NCBI RefSeq assembly: GCF_004791025.1
Contig: NZ_SRUO01000007.1
Span: forward strand, 247,491 to 311,490
From: Mesorhizobium sp. M4B.F.Ca.ET.203.01.1.1
GTDB lineage: Bacteria > Pseudomonadota > Alphaproteobacteria > Rhizobiales > Rhizobiaceae
DNA: 64,000 bases
Direction: 5' to 3'
The notes below the pieces were generated by a model, which searched no databases, was not told the origin of the DNA, and saw only the letters and a program-made list of their open reading frames with translations. The translations under genes and the position numbers were made by a program. Shown here one piece after another: positions 26,919 to 36,196 of the stretch (positions within the stretch are counted from its first letter, which is position 1; every line of letters starts with the position of its first letter).

Positions 26919-27536
26919 ATGACCCGTCCCTATGCGCCCGGCTATCGCATCCCGACCGACCTGTTGCTGAAGGCCTATGCGTCGGGCGTCTTCCCGATGG
27001 CCGAAAGTGCCAGCGATCCGGAAGTGTTCTGGGTGCGGCCGGAAACGCGCGGGATCATACCGCTGGACGGCTTTCATACGCCGCGCAGCCTGAAGAAGAC
27101 GATCCGCAAGCACCCGTTCGAGATCCGCTACGATTTCGATTTCGAGGCGACGATCGACGGCTGCGCCGAAAGGCGAGAGGAACGCCGCTCGACCTGGATC
27201 AACGCGCCGATCCGCGAGGCCTATGTCGATCTCTATCGGCTCGGCCATTGCCATTCGGTCGAGGCCTGGCGCGAGGAACGGCTGGTCGGCGGCCTCTACG
27301 GCGTCTCGCTCGGCCGCGTGTTCTTCGGCGAAAGCATGTTCGCCAAGGAAACGGACGCGTCCAAGACCTGTCTCTATCACCTGGTCGAGCGGTTGAAGGC
27401 GCGCGGCTTCGCGCTGCTGGACACCCAGTTCACCACCGAGCACCTCAAGCGCTTCGGCGCCGTCGACGTGCCGCGCGGCCAATATGAGAAGATGCTGGCC
27501 GAGGCCTTGAAGGGCGAGGCCATCTTCTCGCCATGA
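26919..27536 (+). CDS. aat: Leucyl/phenylalanyl-tRNA-protein transferase
   Basis: Adds Leu or Phe to the N-terminus of proteins with basic N-terminal residues, marking them for ClpAP (N-end rule). The 205-residue protein has the family start [19 protein letters not shown], the [12 protein letters not shown] stretch and SVEAWRE. Close downstream of accC in the typical alphaproteobacterial arrangement, it ends 11 bases before the convergent DUF4440-like gene. No ClpS gene is in the window. Confidence 0.95.
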   Translation: MTRPYAPGYRIPTDLLLKAYASGVFPMAESASDPEVFWVRPETRGIIPLDGFHTPRSLKKTIRKHPFEIRYDFDFEATIDGCAERREERRSTWINAPIREAYVDLYRLGHCHSVEAWREERLVGGLYGVSLGRVFFGESMFAKETDASKTCLYHLVERLKARGFALLDTQFTTEHLKRFGAVDVPRGQYEKMLAEALKGEAIFSP

Positions 27537-27547
27537 AGCCGTAGCGA

Positions 27548-27934
27548 TCAGCCTTTTGCTGAAGCCTCTATCGGCGTTTGCGCATGGAACATCATCTTCC
27601 AGCCATTGGTGCGATGCACGTAGCCGGTGCTGACCAGCGCGCTGTAGATTTCGCCATTCTCGCGCGTCGCGTGCGCCTCGTAGGTCAGCATGACAATGTC
27701 GCTGCCGGGTTCCACCATGCCCTTTAGGTCGATGTCGAGATCGCGCCAGCGACGTGGCTTGCTGGCGGTTTTAGCCAGATCGGCATTGCTGATCGCATGC
27801 GCCATCTCCGGAAAGGCCACGAGGCATTCGGCATCGGCGTTGGCCGCATAGTAGGCCGCATCGCCGGTCCAGAATCCCCTTTCGAGGTCAAGCAATTCCT
27901 TCTTGCTGGCCGTCATGTGCTTGGTTGCTGACAT
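27548..27934 (-). CDS. NTF2-like (DUF4440/SnoaL-type) protein
   Basis: A 128-residue protein of the cone-shaped NTF2-like fold: an N-terminal helix with LLDLERGFWTGDAAYY, then beta strands with DIVMLTYEAHA and a C-terminal WKMMFHAQTP, where such proteins often end. Members bind small molecules or act as small enzymes; no function can be given. The ATG is supported by GGAGGATCT upstream; the longer in-frame extension has a non-coding look. It is convergent with aat. Confidence 0.8.
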   Translation of the reverse strand: MSATKHMTASKKELLDLERGFWTGDAAYYAANADAECLVAFPEMAHAISNADLAKTASKPRRWRDLDIDLKGMVEPGSDIVMLTYEAHATRENGEIYSALVSTGYVHRTNGWKMMFHAQTPIEASAKG

Positions 27935-28019
27935 CGCAAGATCCTCCATGCGCAACAGTGCGCAATCGCTCTTTGCCAACGTGTGGCGAACGAAGCGGTT
28001 CCCCGAATCTGCTGTTGGA

Positions 28020-28556
28020 TCAGTTGGCCTCGCCGCTATCCGGCTCGGTCGCAGCCGGAGCGGCGGCGGCCTTCGGCTTGGACGTATCGACCTGTGACGC
28101 ACCGGTCTTGGCGGCCTCGGGCGGCGGCACGTCCGACTTCTGCTTGCAGCCCTTCAGCCAGACGTCATAGACCGCATGCTCGACGGCGTTGAGGCCGGGG
28201 CTCTCGGCGAACATCCAGCCGGTGAAGATGCGGCGGATCTTGCGATCGAGCGTGATCTCGTCGACCTCGACGAAGGAATCAGTCTTCGGTTCCTCGGTCT
28301 CCGGCCGCGAATAGCAGATGCGCGGCGTCACCTGCAGGGCGCCGAACTGCACCGTCTCGTCGATATAGACATCGAAGGTGATGATGCGGCCGGTGATCTT
28401 GTCAATGCCCGCGAACTCGGCCACCGGATTGGTGATGCGGTCGGCAGCCACCGGCGCCGCCTGTGTCTGCGCGGCTGCAAACGTCACCGTGCAGAGGGCG
28501 AGAGCGGCTGCTGCCGCCGCCACGGCGCCCATCGAGATTCGGCTAAAGATGCTCAT
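28020..28556 (-). CDS. DUF2155 domain protein, secreted
   Basis: A 178-residue protein with a signal peptide (about 1-37, ending AAAQTQA) and a DUF2155 domain (about 50-145) in which RITNPVAEFAGIDKITGRI and IFTGWMFAESPGLNAVEH are typical. Two Cys may form a disulphide. The tail is rich in Pro, Ala and Thr. The gene next to NDUFA12 is usual in alphaproteobacteria, suggesting a role at the envelope or with respiratory complexes, but none is shown. NDUFA12 lies upstream on the same strand. Confidence 0.88.
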   Translation of the reverse strand: MSIFSRISMGAVAAAAAALALCTVTFAAAQTQAAPVAADRITNPVAEFAGIDKITGRIITFDVYIDETVQFGALQVTPRICYSRPETEEPKTDSFVEVDEITLDRKIRRIFTGWMFAESPGLNAVEHAVYDVWLKGCKQKSDVPPPEAAKTGASQVDTSKPKAAAAPAATEPDSGEAN

Positions 28557-28681
28557 GCGAGGATACCGGTGGTTGCGCCCGGGTGATTCTTTCACGCCAA
28601 GGCTAGTCGCCGTTTTCAGATCAGCAAGCAGCTAAACGTCAATTGTGGCGACAAAGGACCGATCAGCACCTTGACCGTGGA

Positions 28682-29080
28682 TTACGAACCGGGCGTCCAG
28701 GCGTCATAGTCGCCGGTCACCTGCGGGCGATGCTGGTTGGTGAGCACCGAGCCCTTCGGACGGTAGGCGGCGGGGCTGCCGGTGAGGTTCGCCTGGTGCG
28801 GTTTCTGCCATTCGCGCGGCCGGTAGTCATCGCTCGGCGGCGCCACGTCGACACGGTGATGGATCCAGCCGTGCCAGCCCGGCGGGATCTTCGAGGCTTC
28901 CGAGTAGTCACGGTAGATGACCCAGCGACGGGTGCGGCCTTCCGAATCGATGCCGCCCTCGTAATAGACGTTGCCGGCTTCGTCCTGGCCGACCTTCCTG
29001 CCGTGGCGCCAGGTGTGGAAGCGCGTTCCCAGCGTCTGGCTGTTCCACCAGGTGAAAAACTGCGTAAGGAAAGTTTTCAT
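28682..29080 (-). CDS. NADH:ubiquinone oxidoreductase accessory subunit NDUFA12 homologue
   Basis: Accessory subunit of respiratory complex I, also found in alphaproteobacteria. The 132-residue protein has the family core GRKVGQDEAGNVYYEG, RRWVIY and PPGWHGWIHH. It is probably peripheral on the cytoplasmic side. It stands away from the main nuo operon, as is usual, and next to a DUF2155 gene. Downstream of it a spacer of 125 bases leads to DUF2155. Confidence 0.94.
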   Translation of the reverse strand: MKTFLTQFFTWWNSQTLGTRFHTWRHGRKVGQDEAGNVYYEGGIDSEGRTRRWVIYRDYSEASKIPPGWHGWIHHRVDVAPPSDDYRPREWQKPHQANLTGSPAAYRPKGSVLTNQHRPQVTGDYDAWTPGS

Positions 29081-29305
29081 CCAAGTCCTCGCGGCGGCAG
29101 CGGCAGCGCCTTTATCCTGCTTATGGCGTCAGGTAACCGCGAAGGCAAGGGTTTTGCCGTGGCCGCAATGTAAATGGTTCGTGCGCTAAATCGATACAGC
29201 GGCGCGGGCGGTCGCAGCCATGCTTGCCAAGCAGTTCCCATATTTCTAAAGCTCTGCTCGCCCGCCAACGGGCGCCTGGTCGGTGCCGGCTGAGGGAGGT
29301 GAAGA

Positions 29306-30145
29306 TTGGTCCAAGACCCGCCCGCCAGTGGCCGGATCAGCGCCGACGACATTCGCCGTCGCAAGGGCGGCGTGCCGATCGTCAGCCTGACCGCCTATAC
29401 CTATCCCGTCGCCCGCCTGCTTGATCCTCACGTCGACCTGCTCTTGGTCGGCGACAGCGTCGCCATGGTGCTGCACGGCCACACGACCACGCTCGGCGCA
29501 TCGCTGGAGATGATGATCGCGCACGGGCAGGCCGTGATGCGCGGCTCCACCAGGGCTTGCGTGGTCGTCGACATGCCGGCCGGCAGCTATGAGACTTCGG
29601 CGGCTGAGGCCGTCGCTTCGGCGCGGCGGATCGTCGAGGAAACGGGCTGCCAGGCGGTCAAGCTGGAGGGCGGCGTCGACATGGCCCGGCAGATCGCCGC
29701 GATCGTGGCCGGCGGCATCCCGGTCATGGGCCATATCGGCCTGCAGCCGCAATCGGTGGAGAAGGACGGCGGCTACAAGATCAAGGGCCGGACCGAGGAC
29801 AATGTCGCGACCCTGTTCCGCGACGCCGAAGCGGTGGAAAAGGCCGGCGCCTTTTCCGTCGTCATCGAGGGCACGGTTGAAAGCGTCGCGGCTGACCTTA
29901 CCCGCGCCATCGCCATTCCCACCATCGGCATCGGCGCCAGCCCCGATTGCGACGGCCAGATCCTGGTCACCGACGACATGGTCGGCCTGACCGTCGACCG
30001 CGTGCCGAAATTCGTCAAGGAATATGCCCACCTGCGCGATGTCGTCTCGGACGCCGCCGCCCGCTTCGCGGCGGAGGTGCGCGACCGCACTTTTCCCGGC
30101 CCGGACCACGTCTTTGCCGCCACACCCGATAAGGACAACGTATGA
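29306..30145 (+). CDS. panB: 3-methyl-2-oxobutanoate hydroxymethyltransferase
   Basis: First committed step of pantothenate synthesis: adds hydroxymethyl from methylene-THF to ketoisovalerate. The 279-residue TIM-barrel protein has LTAYTYPVARLLD, VGDSVAMVLHG (Mg ligand Asp) and MGHIGLQPQSV. The start is TTG with GGAGGT about 5 bases upstream. It overlaps panC by four bases (ATGA), so the two are translationally coupled. Confidence 0.96.
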   Translation: MVQDPPASGRISADDIRRRKGGVPIVSLTAYTYPVARLLDPHVDLLLVGDSVAMVLHGHTTTLGASLEMMIAHGQAVMRGSTRACVVVDMPAGSYETSAAEAVASARRIVEETGCQAVKLEGGVDMARQIAAIVAGGIPVMGHIGLQPQSVEKDGGYKIKGRTEDNVATLFRDAEAVEKAGAFSVVIEGTVESVAADLTRAIAIPTIGIGASPDCDGQILVTDDMVGLTVDRVPKFVKEYAHLRDVVSDAAARFAAEVRDRTFPGPDHVFAATPDKDNV

Positions 30146-30996
30146 GCCGACCGATCGTCGTCGAAACGGTTTCCGCCCTTCGCGAGCAAATCCGCGACTG
30201 GCGGCGCGAGGGCCTCGGCATCGCCATGGTGCCGACCATGGGCGCGCTGCATGACGGCCACATCTCGCTGGTCAGGATGGCGCTTGCAAGCGCCGAGCGC
30301 TGCGTCGTCTCGATCTTCGTCAATCCGGCGCAGTTCGCGCCGACGGAAGACCTCGACAAATATCCGCGCCAACTTGCCCGCGACCTCGACCGGCTGGCCG
30401 AAGCCGGAGCGCATCTCGCCTTCACGCCAGGCGTCGCGGAGATGTACCCGGCCGGCTTCGCCACCAGGATTTCCGTCGGCGGCCCCTCCTCCGGCCTGGA
30501 ATCGGAGTTCAGGCCGAGCTTCTTCGACGGTGTCGCCACCGTCGTGGCCAAGCTCTTCCTGCAGGCGGCTCCCGACCGTGCCATCTTCGGCGAGAAGGAC
30601 TATCAGCAGCTTTGCGTCGTCAGACAGCTTTGCCGCGATCTCGACCTGCCCGTCGACATCATCGGCGCGCCGACGGTCCGCGACGCGCATGGCCTCGCCA
30701 TGTCCTCGCGCAACGCCTATCTCGACGAGAAAGGCCTTGCGGTGGCGCGCCAGCTCAACGTGGTTCTGCGTCGGACGGCGGCCGCGCTCGCAGCCGGCGC
30801 CGACGAAGCCGGCGCGACCGCCGAGGCCCGGCAGGCGCTCATCGAGGCAGGCTTCCAGAAGGTGGACTATGTCGCCGCGCGCGAAAGCCTGACACTCGCT
30901 CCCTGGCGACGCGATCGGGAAGGCCGCTTGCTCGCCGCCGCCTGGCTCGGCACGACCAGGCTGATCGACAACTTGGAAATCCCTGCCAGCATGTAG
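30142..30996 (+). CDS. panC: Pantothenate synthetase
   Basis: Joins pantoate and beta-alanine with ATP to form pantothenate. The 284-residue protein has VPTMGALHDGHISL (the ATP-binding HxGH), IFVNPAQF, FGEKDYQQL and a KMSKS-like MSSRN. It is coupled to panB through a four-base overlap. The third pathway gene (panD or panE) is not in the window. Confidence 0.96.
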   Translation: MSRPIVVETVSALREQIRDWRREGLGIAMVPTMGALHDGHISLVRMALASAERCVVSIFVNPAQFAPTEDLDKYPRQLARDLDRLAEAGAHLAFTPGVAEMYPAGFATRISVGGPSSGLESEFRPSFFDGVATVVAKLFLQAAPDRAIFGEKDYQQLCVVRQLCRDLDLPVDIIGAPTVRDAHGLAMSSRNAYLDEKGLAVARQLNVVLRRTAAALAAGADEAGATAEARQALIEAGFQKVDYVAARESLTLAPWRRDREGRLLAAAWLGTTRLIDNLEIPASM

Positions 30997-31050
30997 CCGC
31001 CCTGAGGCGCCCGGTCATACCTTTCGCCCGCGGCGCTGCCCCCGCGGTGA

Positions 31051-31539
31051 CTATCCGAGCGCCTTCTCCAGGATAAGTGCCGGCAGCCCTGATCCGCCGC
31101 CGCAATCGGCGGTTTTGCCGGCGGACGCAAAGCCTTGCGATCGGTAGAAGGCGATTGCCGCCGCGTTGACCTCTTCCACTTCGAGGCGCAGCTTGTTCGC
31201 CTCCGGAAAGCTGACCTCGATCTCGTCGAGCAAGGCCGTGCCGATCCCTTGCCGCTGGCAGGCCGGGTGCACATAGAGCTGGTGCAGGAGGACAATCTTC
31301 GGGTCGGTGGTGGCGGCGGCGAAAGCCATGCCGCCGAGCCGCTTGCCGTCGTCGGCGACCAGGAATTCGGAGTTCGGCCGCGTCAGCCGCGCCTTCAGCG
31401 AGGCGATCGAATGCCAGTCGTCGGTGATCGCCGTCACCCTTTCGACGCCATAGATGGCGTCATAGGTCGCGTGCCACGTCTCGACCAGCAGCGCGCGGAT
31501 CGCAACAAGATCGCGCTCGCTGGCGGTACGGACGAACAT
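31051..31539 (-). CDS. GNAT family N-acetyltransferase
   Basis: A 162-residue acyltransferase with the acetyl-CoA loop CQRQGIGTALLDE (about 94-106) and the AAIAFYRSQGF motif. The acceptor is unknown. It begins four bases after the gatB stop on the same strand and is probably cotranscribed with gatB. YjhQ, the antitoxin partner of YjhX in E. coli, is also a GNAT protein; a YjhX homologue lies on the other side of gatB here, but I cannot show a functional link. Confidence 0.88.
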   Translation of the reverse strand: MFVRTASERDLVAIRALLVETWHATYDAIYGVERVTAITDDWHSIASLKARLTRPNSEFLVADDGKRLGGMAFAAATTDPKIVLLHQLYVHPACQRQGIGTALLDEIEVSFPEANKLRLEVEEVNAAAIAFYRSQGFASAGKTADCGGGSGLPALILEKALG

Positions 31540-31543
31540 CGCT

Positions 31544-33043
31544 TTATTCGATGCCGAGCTTGGCCTTGACCAGGTCGTTGACGGCCTGCGGATTGGCCTT
31601 GCCGCCGGTCGCCTTCATCACCTGGCCGACGAACCAGCCGGCCATGGTCGGCTTGGCGCGCGCCTGCTCAACCTTGTCCGGATTGGCGGCGATCACCTCA
31701 TCCACCGCCTTCTCGATGGCGCCGGTGTCGGTGACCTGCTTCATGCCGCGGCTTTCGACGAGCGCGCGCGGATCGCCGCCCTCGTTCCAGACGATCTCGA
31801 ACAGGTCCTTGGCGATCTTGCCGGAGATCGTGCCTTCCTTGATCAGGTCGAGGACGGCGCCGAGCTGCTCGGGCGAAACCGGAGCGTTTTCGATGTCTTT
31901 GCCGGCCTTGTTGAGGGCGCCGAGCAGATCGTTGATGACCCAGTTGGCGGCGAGTTTGCCATCGCGCCCGGCAGCCACCTTCTCGAAATAGTCGGCGATC
32001 GGCTTTTCCGACACCAGGATCGAGGCGTCGTAGGTCGACAGGCCGAGCGCCGCTATCAGCCTTGCCTTCTTGTCGTCCGGCAGTTCCGGCAGGTCCTTGG
32101 CCAGCGCGTCGACATAGGCCTGGTCGAATACAAGTGGCAGAAGATCCGGGTCGGGGAAATAGCGGTAGTCATGCGCCTCTTCCTTGGAGCGCATCGAACG
32201 CGTCTCGCCCTTGTTGGGGTCGAACAGCCGCGTTTCCTGATCGATCTTGCCGCCATCCTCGAGGACGGCGATCTGTCGGCGCGCCTCGTATTCGATGGCC
32301 TGGCCGATGAAGCGGATCGAGTTGACGTTCTTGATCTCGCAGCGCGTGCCGAAGTCGCCGCCCGGCTTGCGCACCGAGACGTTGACGTCGGCGCGCAGCG
32401 AGCCTTCGTCCATGTTGCCGTCGCAGGTGCCGAGATAACGCACGATGGTGCGCAACTTGGTCACATAGGCCTTGGCCTCGTCGGCCGAGCGCATGTCGGG
32501 CTTGGAGACGATCTCCATCAGCGCCACGCCGGAACGGTTGAGATCGACATAGGACATGGTCGGATGCTGGTCGTGCATCGACTTGCCGGCATCCTGCTCC
32601 AGATGCAGCCGCTCGATGCCGACCTCGATGTCCTCGAACTCGCCCTGCCGGTCCGGGCCAACCGAGACGATGACCTTGCCCTCACCGACGATCGGCTGCT
32701 TGAACTGCGAAATCTGGTAGCCCTGCGGCAGGTCCGGATAGAAATAGTTCTTCCGGTCGAAGACCGACTTGTGATTGATCTCGGCCTTCAGGCCGAGGCC
32801 GGTGCGGATTGCCTGCTTGACGCATTCCTCATTGATGACGGGCAGCATGCCGGGCATCGCCGCGTCGACCAGGCTGACATTGGCATTGGGCGCCGCGCCG
32901 AAAGAGGTCGCCGCCCCGGAGAACAGCTTGGCCTCCGAGGTGACCTGGGCATGCACTTCGAGGCCGATGATGACTTCCCAGTCGCCGGTGGCGCCGGGGA
33001 TCAGGCGTTTTGCGTCGGGCGTGCGGGTATCGATGATGCTCAT
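31544..33043 (-). CDS. gatB: Aspartyl/glutamyl-tRNA(Asn/Gln) amidotransferase subunit B
   Basis: Part of GatCAB, which converts Glu-tRNA(Gln) and Asp-tRNA(Asn) to the correct amidated tRNAs. The 499-residue length matches the family. It has [16 protein letters not shown] near the N-terminus, the [18 protein letters not shown] signature, and a C-terminal YqeY-like helical domain (about 350-499). I chose [10 protein letters not shown]; the extension to 33427 is not GatB-like. gatA and gatC are not in the window. A GNAT gene follows. Confidence 0.96.
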   Translation of the reverse strand: MSIIDTRTPDAKRLIPGATGDWEVIIGLEVHAQVTSEAKLFSGAATSFGAAPNANVSLVDAAMPGMLPVINEECVKQAIRTGLGLKAEINHKSVFDRKNYFYPDLPQGYQISQFKQPIVGEGKVIVSVGPDRQGEFEDIEVGIERLHLEQDAGKSMHDQHPTMSYVDLNRSGVALMEIVSKPDMRSADEAKAYVTKLRTIVRYLGTCDGNMDEGSLRADVNVSVRKPGGDFGTRCEIKNVNSIRFIGQAIEYEARRQIAVLEDGGKIDQETRLFDPNKGETRSMRSKEEAHDYRYFPDPDLLPLVFDQAYVDALAKDLPELPDDKKARLIAALGLSTYDASILVSEKPIADYFEKVAAGRDGKLAANWVINDLLGALNKAGKDIENAPVSPEQLGAVLDLIKEGTISGKIAKDLFEIVWNEGGDPRALVESRGMKQVTDTGAIEKAVDEVIAANPDKVEQARAKPTMAGWFVGQVMKATGGKANPQAVNDLVKAKLGIE

Positions 33044-33175
33044 GGTGGCCTGCGCTTCTGGCTCGCGAGATTTGCGATTTTCGCGAATTTGGGTGTTGGC
33101 CTTCGCTAGTGCAATCCGCTCCATCAGACAAGCGCAAAGCCCGCATGCTGGCCTTTTCGGCCGCCTTCGCTTATA

Positions 33176-33320
33176 GGACGTCCATCCAATGGAGAGTGGA
33201 TGTCCACTTACGCTCAGTCCCGGTAAGGCCCTGACCTCGTAGCGAGGCAGGGCGACAAAACCTGAAACCCCGTGCCGCGAAATCCCGCGGCGGCGGCTTT
33301 TGTTGTTTTCCCGGGAATTC
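33176..33320 (+). ncRNA. Candidate structured transcript or leader upstream of the yjhX homologue
   Basis: Between divergent gatB and the yjhX homologue lie an interrupted CATCCA/TGGATG pair, a strong stem-loop GCCCTG-A-CCTCG/CGAGG-CAGGGC around a TAG loop (33228-33253), and a CCGCG/CGCGG hairpin followed by a T-rich run (CTTTTGTTGTTTT, about 33297-33310) that resembles a terminator just before the start codon. It could be a small RNA or an attenuating leader. I do not recognise a known RNA family. Confidence 0.4.
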
Positions 33321-33325
33321 TCCAG

Positions 33326-33583
33326 ATGGACATTTCGCGCATTGAACAGCGCATCCTGCACCTGCTCGCGCAGGGCGGGCGCATCGAAATGGAAAAGAAT
33401 GCCAGTAAGAAGATCGCTTCGGTCCAATGCCTGACCCGCGACGGCTGGCGCTACCCAGGCGTCGATCTCGAGCTCTTTCGAAAACTGAGACGGAAGAAGG
33501 CGGTGTCCTCGTCGGGCGGCGGCCCCTACCGCATCACCCGGCGCGGGCTCGAACTCGTACGCGCCGAACTCGACAACAGATAG
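33326..33583 (+). CDS. YjhX-family (UPF0386) toxin homologue
   Basis: An 85-residue protein matching the YjhX family: [18 protein letters not shown] at the start, then the basic [13 protein letters not shown] and [15 protein letters not shown]. In E. coli YjhX is described as the toxin of the YjhX/YjhQ pair, thought to inhibit topoisomerase I. No antitoxin is adjacent here; the nearest GNAT gene lies beyond gatB. I chose the inner ATG because the family starts there. It may act alone as a regulator in rhizobia. Confidence 0.85.
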   Translation: MDISRIEQRILHLLAQGGRIEMEKNASKKIASVQCLTRDGWRYPGVDLELFRKLRRKKAVSSSGGGPYRITRRGLELVRAELDNR

Positions 33584-33643
33584 AGGCGTTCGCGCCTCAA
33601 CTTCCGCCGACCGGCAGCGGCCGGCGGATCGTCTGTGCGTCCG

Positions 33644-34075
33644 CTAGGCGGTGGCGATATAGGCCCTGATCTCCTCGGCCTCGCGCTCGACATCCTCGAT
33701 GCGACGCTTGACGACGTCGCCGATCGACACGATGCCATAGAGCAGGCCGTCCTTTTCCACCGGCAGATGGCGGAAGCGGCCCTTGGTCATGATCTCCATC
33801 ACCTCGTTGACGGTGTGGTTCTCGTTGCAGATCTTCACCTTCGGCGTCATCGCCGAACGCACCGCAATATCGAGCGCCGCAGCACCTTCCTTGGCCAGCA
33901 CGCGCACGATATCGCGCTCGGAGAGGATGCCGACGATCTTGTGGTCGCCATTGGTGATGACCAGCGCGCCGATCCTGTGTTCGGTCAGGATGCGAATGGC
34001 CTCGCTCAGCTTTTCGTTCGGCCCGAGCGTCAACACGTCATGGCCCTTCTTCTCGAGAATTGCCTTAACAGTCAT
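33644..34075 (-). CDS. Tandem CBS-domain protein
   Basis: A 143-residue protein consisting almost only of two CBS motifs (about 10-65 and 75-130), which typically bind adenosyl nucleotides and sense energy status. Typical segments are IVGILSERDIVR and LLYGIVSIGDVVK. It has no attached enzyme domain, so it probably acts as a regulatory subunit or sensor; the partner is unknown. It is convergent with the yjhX homologue, with 60 bases between their ends. Confidence 0.93.
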   Translation of the reverse strand: MTVKAILEKKGHDVLTLGPNEKLSEAIRILTEHRIGALVITNGDHKIVGILSERDIVRVLAKEGAAALDIAVRSAMTPKVKICNENHTVNEVMEIMTKGRFRHLPVEKDGLLYGIVSIGDVVKRRIEDVEREAEEIRAYIATA

Positions 34076-34221
34076 GGCGTCCTCCTCAGCTTTTGCTGCC
34101 GGTTCCTGCCCTGACCGGCATTCACGTTCCGGTGAACATGGTGCGCCGTGATTGTTTGCATTTCAAGTGCGGCGCGGCCTGTCTGGCCTGCCGCGTCGCG
34201 GCAGTCCGACGGATCGCTATC

Positions 34222-35046
34222 TCAGTAGGATTTCTTCATCGGCCGAATGCTGATCTCCGTTACCTCGGCGGTCCACGGGAGCGTAAGTGAATCAATCACG
34301 ATTGCGGCGACATCCTCCGGTTGGAGTAGCAGATCTGGCTCGAAAGCTCGTCCCTCGTTCACACATAAATTTTCGGTTCTGGTCGTCGCTGTGCGGCCCG
34401 GAAATACGCTGAGAACGCGCACATCGTCCCCATTGACCTCCTGCCTGAGGGTGTCGGCAATGGATTTGAGCGCATGTTGGGTAGCCGCGAAATGGCCTCG
34501 TCCTGCTGCGCAAGTCAGCCCCGCGCTTGAGTTGATGAAGACAATTTGACCTCTGGGTCGTCTAAGGAGAGGCAGCGCTTTCTGTGTAAGGACCAGAGGC
34601 CCACGCACATTGGCGGCATATTGCAAATCGATCTGCTTCGCAGCGGCCTCTTCCAATTTTCCGTGACTTATGATTCCAGCGCAGTGAACCAGTATGTCAA
34701 GGCGGCCGAATGCCCGATCAATACAACGACACAATTGTTTGATCGCTGTTTCATCAGTTAGATCGCATATCCTGATATTGACTTGTTGCCCAAACGGCCT
34801 GCAGAGATCGGCTGTGCAATTTAGTCGACTTTCGTCTCGACCCACTAGACATAAACGCGCCCCAGCCATTGCCAGGGCCAAGGAAATGCATCTGCCAATC
34901 CCGCCGCTTGCTCCGGCGACCAGGGCGCACTGCTGATAGAGTTTCTTGCTGAACAAAGGGCTCGCAGGATCCTTGGCCTGCGTATCGGGGCCAACATCGC
35001 CTGCGATGGCGGCCTCGGCTTTCCCGAGATTGTTGGATTTGGACAT
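34222..35046 (-). CDS. Short-chain dehydrogenase/reductase-like protein lacking the catalytic Tyr and Lys
   Basis: A 274-residue Rossmann-fold protein with the NAD(P) motif GASGGIG (45-51), VHCAGI and NSSAG (Ser 173-174). At the place of the usual YxxxK motif it reads FAATQ (F186, Q190) just before HALK, so the classical proton-relay residues are missing. It may bind nucleotide without redox activity, or be a pseudoenzyme. The ATG is preceded by AAGGAAG. Its base composition is visibly less GC-rich than the neighbours, and the N-terminal 35 residues are an unusual extension, both consistent with horizontal transfer. Confidence 0.85.
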   Translation of the reverse strand: MSKSNNLGKAEAAIAGDVGPDTQAKDPASPLFSKKLYQQCALVAGASGGIGRCISLALAMAGARLCLVGRDESRLNCTADLCRPFGQQVNIRICDLTDETAIKQLCRCIDRAFGRLDILVHCAGIISHGKLEEAAAKQIDLQYAANVRGPLVLTQKALPLLRRPRGQIVFINSSAGLTCAAGRGHFAATQHALKSIADTLRQEVNGDDVRVLSVFPGRTATTRTENLCVNEGRAFEPDLLLQPEDVAAIVIDSLTLPWTAEVTEISIRPMKKSY

Positions 35047-35244
35047 CGTCCTAGCTTCCTTTCCACAATGTATGCGTGTGGCGGAGCGCGATGCAAGATG
35101 ACGAAAAGGTGTAAAGTGGTGGTAAGCCAACGTTCCAAAGCATTAGAATGATGGAGAGATTCCAATAAATAGGCTTCGAAGGGATGCAATCGGAGCAAGA
35201 ATGGCGCTCGGAAACCTCACGTCTTGGCCCGCAGCAGGGATCGC

Positions 35245-35976
35245 TCAGGGCGTCCGGTCGCGGCGGTCGAAAACGCGCACCCCGAAAAAGCCGGCGACGA
35301 AGCCGCCAATATGGGCCTCCCAGGCGATCTGGCCGTCGATGCCGGGAGCAAAGCCGACAAGTCCGGTGACGAGGTTGATGACCATCCAGACGCCAAGAAA
35401 AGTCATGACGCCGCGCGAGCGCAGCACCGCGCCGATCGGCAGCGGCGCTCCGGCGAAGGCCGCATGGCCGGACGAGCGATCGACACGGAAGCCGTAGCGC
35501 GCGGCCGCTCCCATCATGCCCGAGATCGCCCCCGACGCGCCGACCAGCGGCGTCTGCTCGAGCGGATGCAAGGCAAAGAACAACGCAACCGCCGCAAGCC
35601 CGGTCGCCCCGAAGAACAGCGCGAAGCGAAGCGCGCCGTAGCGGTTCGCCAACGGCGAGCCGAAAGCGGCCAGCCACACCATGTTGATCACGAGATGCGC
35701 GAGCCCGCCATGCAGGAAGGCATAGGTGAAGGGGCTGGTGAAAGCATAGACATCGAGATCGTAGCGGCCGGAATAGCGCACCGGGATGAACGCTGCCCGC
35801 ACCAGCAGGGCGAAATCCTGATCGTCGGTGAGCGCGTAAACGCGGATCAGGTGGACGACGACGCAGATGCCGATCACCGCCAGCACCACCGGCGGCAGAT
35901 TGAATATCGGTTCGCGGCGCGGCTCGGGCGCGTCATCCGTCTGTTCGATTTCCGAAGGGCTAACCGGTTCGCTCAT
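35245..35976 (-). CDS. Rhomboid family intramembrane serine protease
   Basis: Cuts membrane proteins within the lipid bilayer. The 243-residue protein has about six hydrophobic segments, the catalytic Ser in GASG (S148) and the catalytic His in WEAHIGGF (about H222). The conserved HLVINM loop lies near residue 94. A short cytoplasmic N-terminus is rich in Glu, Asp and Pro. Neighbours on both sides are accessory genes, and the substrate is unknown. The 198 bases before the SDR gene show nothing but AT-rich sequence. Confidence 0.94.
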   Translation of the reverse strand: MSEPVSPSEIEQTDDAPEPRREPIFNLPPVVLAVIGICVVVHLIRVYALTDDQDFALLVRAAFIPVRYSGRYDLDVYAFTSPFTYAFLHGGLAHLVINMVWLAAFGSPLANRYGALRFALFFGATGLAAVALFFALHPLEQTPLVGASGAISGMMGAAARYGFRVDRSSGHAAFAGAPLPIGAVLRSRGVMTFLGVWMVINLVTGLVGFAPGIDGQIAWEAHIGGFVAGFFGVRVFDRRDRTP

Positions 35977-36196
35977 TCACAACGGGTCCAGGGATTCGAT
36001 TGGCGAGCTTTAGAGCAAGGGCGCCCAGGTTGAAACACTTCTGTTCCTCCACGGCACCCGGCGCAGCCTCGCTTTCAATTGCTACGAACCGAAAGGAAAC
36101 GAAGCGGAAATGCTCTGGCGTTCGCGAAACTCGCAACGCGCGTTCTCGGAAGCAACAAGACCCCTTCCTAGAATGCGGCCGATTTTCAAAGGGGCC

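Noticed and set aside
33228..33253. Known riboswitch (SAM or other) upstream of the yjhX homologue
   Set aside because: The hairpins do not match a riboswitch core I recognise, so I list it only as a candidate structured RNA.
31051..33583. Classic YjhX/YjhQ toxin-antitoxin operon
   Set aside because: The GNAT gene is separated from yjhX by gatB, on the opposite strand, so it is not a two-gene operon here.
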